Source: CAYMSF01 sp964392985 | GTDB lineage: Bacteria; Verrucomicrobiota; Lentisphaeria; Victivallales; Victivallaceae | DNA: 64,000 nucleotides | NCBI GenBank assembly: GCA_964392985.1 | Contig: CAYMSF010000014.1 | Span: 1 to 64,000 of the forward strand | Reading direction: 5' to 3' | Part shown: positions 61,970 through 64,000 of the stretch, one piece after another | How the letters are laid out: each line of letters begins with the position of its first letter | Position numbering within the stretch: the first letter of the stretch is position 1 | The notes under the pieces: generated by a model | The model's input: the letters and a program-made list of their open reading frames with translations, nothing else | Told to the model about the DNA's origin: nothing | The model's database searches: none | Made by a program: the position numbers and the translations under genes

Positions 61970-62980
61970 ATGATCACCATGAAGGAGATCGCCAAAGAAG
62001 CCGGATTGTCCAGATACACTGTATCAAAAATATTAAACGGCGATCATAATGTAAAAACAATAAGTCGTGAACGTGTTTTAGCCATTTGCGACAAATCCGG
62101 TTATATTCCTAATAACAATGCCATCGGTCTTGTCAAGGGCAAAACGGCTATTATCGGCATGATCGTACCATATATTACTGATGATTTTTACAATGAAATA
62201 ATCGAGCAGATCGAAGATCTTGCCACGGCAAAAGGTTACCAGTTAGTTTATAAGTCATCATATAATGACGCACAAAAAGAGACCAGTGTAATTAAAAACT
62301 TTTTAGCCCTGAAAGTCTGTGCCATGATTATCGTTCCTGTTGTCAGCAATCCGGATTTGCGCATTCACCAACTTGCGGCAAGAAACATCCCCGTTGTATA
62401 TCTTGACCGGCCGTTATGCCGAAACAGCAAAGGAGTTTACACCGTATTGAATGATAATGAAAAAAGCGGTTATGATATGACAGAGTATTTGATTAAAAAG
62501 GGTCGTACTCCAGCTTATCTGGGAAGCTTTTATGGCGAAAGTAATATTACCCCGGCACTGCGGCAAAAGGGCTATCTTGATGCCATGAAAACTCATTGTC
62601 TGAAACCATTTCTTATCCCGTGTAATTACAGTTCACAAAAACAGGATAATGAAATCTACGGTTACGAAAATATGGTTCACCTGCTTAACCATGCCGCCCC
62701 GCCGGATGCAGTGTTTTGTGTTACTGACGCTGTCGCCCTTGGCGTGACAAAGGCGATTCGTGACGCCGGCTTTGTGCCGGGAAAGGAAATAGCGGTCGCT
62801 GGACATGACAATTTACGCTTCAGCAGTTTTGTAACACCATCAATCACGACGATGAAACAGCCCAAACAACTGCTCGGCAAAACCTGTATCGACATCGCTG
62901 ATAAATTGATAAAATGTCAACCTGTATCAAGGAAAAAACATATTTTCCCCTCAGAATTGATTGTTCGCGACTCAGGATGA
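61970..62980 (+). CDS. LacI family transcriptional regulator
   Basis: A 336-residue repressor. Residues 4-50 are the LacI helix-turn-helix (TMKEIAKEAGLSRYTVSKILNG, ending in ERVLAICDKSGYIPN). The rest is a periplasmic-binding-like sugar domain (IIGMIVPYITDDFYNEIIEQIEDLA, PVVYLDRP, PDAVFCVTDAVALGVTKAIRDAG, PSITTMKQP). The ATG at 61970 follows GGAA; an upstream TTG at 61934 is less likely. It stands just ahead of, and in the same direction as, the GH2-type gene, which it probably controls in response to a released sugar. Confidence 0.92.
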   Translation: MITMKEIAKEAGLSRYTVSKILNGDHNVKTISRERVLAICDKSGYIPNNNAIGLVKGKTAIIGMIVPYITDDFYNEIIEQIEDLATAKGYQLVYKSSYNDAQKETSVIKNFLALKVCAMIIVPVVSNPDLRIHQLAARNIPVVYLDRPLCRNSKGVYTVLNDNEKSGYDMTEYLIKKGRTPAYLGSFYGESNITPALRQKGYLDAMKTHCLKPFLIPCNYSSQKQDNEIYGYENMVHLLNHAAPPDAVFCVTDAVALGVTKAIRDAGFVPGKEIAVAGHDNLRFSSFVTPSITTMKQPKQLLGKTCIDIADKLIKCQPVSRKKHIFPSELIVRDSG

Positions 62981-63020
62981 TCTTGATTTTATTAAAAAAT
63001 GTTTTTTTCTTACACATATA

Positions 63021-63049
63021 TTGACACGAGTAAATAATGCTTTTATATG
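63021..63049 (+). promoter_or_regulatory. Sigma-70-like promoter of the GH2-type gene
   Basis: TTGACA (63021-63026) and TATATG (63044-63049) are 17 bases apart, 36 bases before the start codon region. An inverted repeat ACATATA (63014-63020) / TATATGT (63044-63050) flanks the promoter and could be part of an operator for the adjacent LacI regulator. Confidence 0.5.
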
Positions 63050-63085
63050 TAGTATAAGCTGACATCAAATAAAAAGGAGCCCAAA

Positions 63086-64000
63086 ATGTCAAGTAACTTT
63101 TTTCAAAAAGTAATAATGACTGCGGTTATTGTACTTATGACCTGGGCTGCGGTAAACGTAACTGTGGCGCAGGAAACTGGGACCGCTCCAACTCAGAATG
63201 TTCATTTTGCGGATCCGAACGGTGACGCGTTAAATGCACGGAAAGAAGAACCGTATTTGCATCCGAAGGACTGTGACAAGTTCTACGGAAAACTGCCGCG
63301 ACTCTATCTGCACGGCAATTGGAAACTGATGATAGTACCCAACACCGGAAAAAAGCCCGGCCGTGCGGATTATTTCCTCGATGACCGGGGCATGGTCGAG
63401 GGGTTCACCCGCGCTGACTATGACGACCGGGAATGGGATGATTTCTACATTCCCCAGAAGATCATTTTGACCAAAGACAACAAGTACGGCATTAAATTTA
63501 CAAAAATTCCTCCGGTTCCGTCCGTTAACGAATACGGCTCGCCGGTCGCAAGTGCCGGCAAGCAATTGCCGTATTCCATTGCGGATGGATACTCCTACCT
63601 GTCCACCCGTTTCTTCGTGCCGTCGGGAATGGCAGGCCAACGCCTGATCCTCCGCCTGGAGGCGGCCGACAGCCTTCCTATTGTTTTTCTCAACGGCAAA
63701 GAGGTCGCCCGCTTCGCCACCGTTGCCCTAGGCGCCAATGGAGATGTCTACGCTGCGGACCTGACGGACTATCTTATTCCCGGCCAAAGCAACCGGCTCG
63801 TGGTACGCACCTATAACCAGTTCTATCAGGATAATTGGGACGTCAAAACCGCCTCCTTTAACTGTAACGGGATCTGGGGATCTACCTGGATAGAGTTCTG
63901 GCCTGAGGCTAGGGTAGAAACTATGAAGATCACCCCGCGGTTCCCGGACTCTATAGAAACCTCCCTGAAATTGGTCAATGCCGGAAAAAAACAGGATGCA
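63086..64000 (+). CDS. Exported glycoside hydrolase family 2-type protein (partial, runs off the window)
   Basis: The first 305 residues of a larger protein; the frame is open to the last base. Residues 1-28 form a signal peptide (VIMTAVIVLMTWAAVNVTVAQ). Residues about 70-290 match the N-terminal sugar-binding jelly roll of GH2 enzymes: LYLHGNWKL, YDDREWDDFYIPQ, YLSTRFFVPSGMAGQRLILRLEAADSLPIVFLNG, TDYLIPGQSNRLVVRTYN and NGIWGSTWIEFWP, followed by the start of an immunoglobulin-like domain. AAGGAGCCCAAA precedes the ATG. From about 63570 on, GC content is much higher than in the rest of the window. Confidence 0.8.
   Translation, partial: MSSNFFQKVIMTAVIVLMTWAAVNVTVAQETGTAPTQNVHFADPNGDALNARKEEPYLHPKDCDKFYGKLPRLYLHGNWKLMIVPNTGKKPGRADYFLDDRGMVEGFTRADYDDREWDDFYIPQKIILTKDNKYGIKFTKIPPVPSVNEYGSPVASAGKQLPYSIADGYSYLSTRFFVPSGMAGQRLILRLEAADSLPIVFLNGKEVARFATVALGANGDVYAADLTDYLIPGQSNRLVVRTYNQFYQDNWDVKTASFNCNGIWGSTWIEFWPEARVETMKITPRFPDSIETSLKLVNAGKKQDA

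Overview
The window looks like a chromosomal scaffold from an anaerobic bacterium of the PVC superphylum, most probably a Lentisphaerota (Victivallis-like) or Kiritimatiellota gut or sediment organism. This is inferred from the mix of Gfo/Idh/MocA and ThuA sugar-catabolism genes, an SSS transporter, AraC and LacI regulators, formylglycine-enzyme-like and GH4/GH2-type glycosidase genes, pyruvate:ferredoxin oxidoreductase and a nickel CO dehydrogenase. No ribosomal RNA is present, so the placement rests on gene content only. One 100-base run of N (37371-37470) marks an assembly gap inside a repeat array.

Layout. 0-0.75 kb: a compact IS200-type element whose transposase leader folds over its own Shine-Dalgarno. 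1.1-6.2 kb: a sugar-catabolism island (Gfo/Idh oxidoreductase, ThuA protein, divergent AraC regulator, SSS symporter). 6.6-18.2 kb: housekeeping genes (SYLF lipoprotein, tRNA-Cys, PpiD/SurA-like membrane chaperone, spermidine pathway speD-speE, a SOUL-MsrB-MsrA fusion, mnmE, trmB, an arginine-phosphatase-like LMW-PTP, an RpiB-GlyA fusion, serS). 18.5-24.7 kb: accessory genes (secreted coiled-coil protein, Fic protein with a phased repeat promoter, SUMF1-like protein, NTF2-like protein, methyltransferase, two-lobed aspartic-protease-like protein). 25-29 kb: pyrR-pyrB-pyrC-M20 amidohydrolase operon. 29-36 kb: secreted protein, nifJ, metX-metW. 36.1-37.7 kb: a RAYT-like Y1 transposase in a REP-like palindromic repeat array with a 51-bp inner period. 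37.8-45.4 kb: a DUF4380-like protein, then the minus-strand run argB-aroK-aroC-EF-hand membrane protein-uvrB. 45.7-49.4 kb: a 31-residue lysine-rich peptide gene, a gene joining an ECF sigma factor to a PheS-like class II ligase domain, and ahcY. 49.4-55.2 kb: secA, pyrE, zinc-ribbon protein, esterase, polysaccharide deacetylase. 55.3-59.4 kb: cooS-cooF-FNOR CO oxidation cluster with an Rrf2 regulator. 59.7-64 kb: GH4 glycosidase, GNAT, LacI regulator and the start of a GC-rich GH2-type glycosidase.

How it fits together. Polysaccharide-derived sugars enter through the SSS symporter and glycosidases and are oxidised by NAD-dependent enzymes. Pyruvate is split by NifJ to give reduced ferredoxin, and CooS/CooF/FNOR can exchange electrons between CO, ferredoxin-type centres and NAD(P). 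speD/speE, metX/metW and ahcY make and recycle methionine and SAM. pyrRBC and pyrE belong to pyrimidine synthesis.

The most unusual item is the sigma factor-PheS-like fusion at 45962-47239. Other non-standard proteins are the SOUL-MsrB-MsrA, RpiB-GlyA and tandem SpeD fusions and the two-DTG protease-like protein. The most unusual non-coding items are the REP/RAYT array and the four helically phased repeats upstream of fic.
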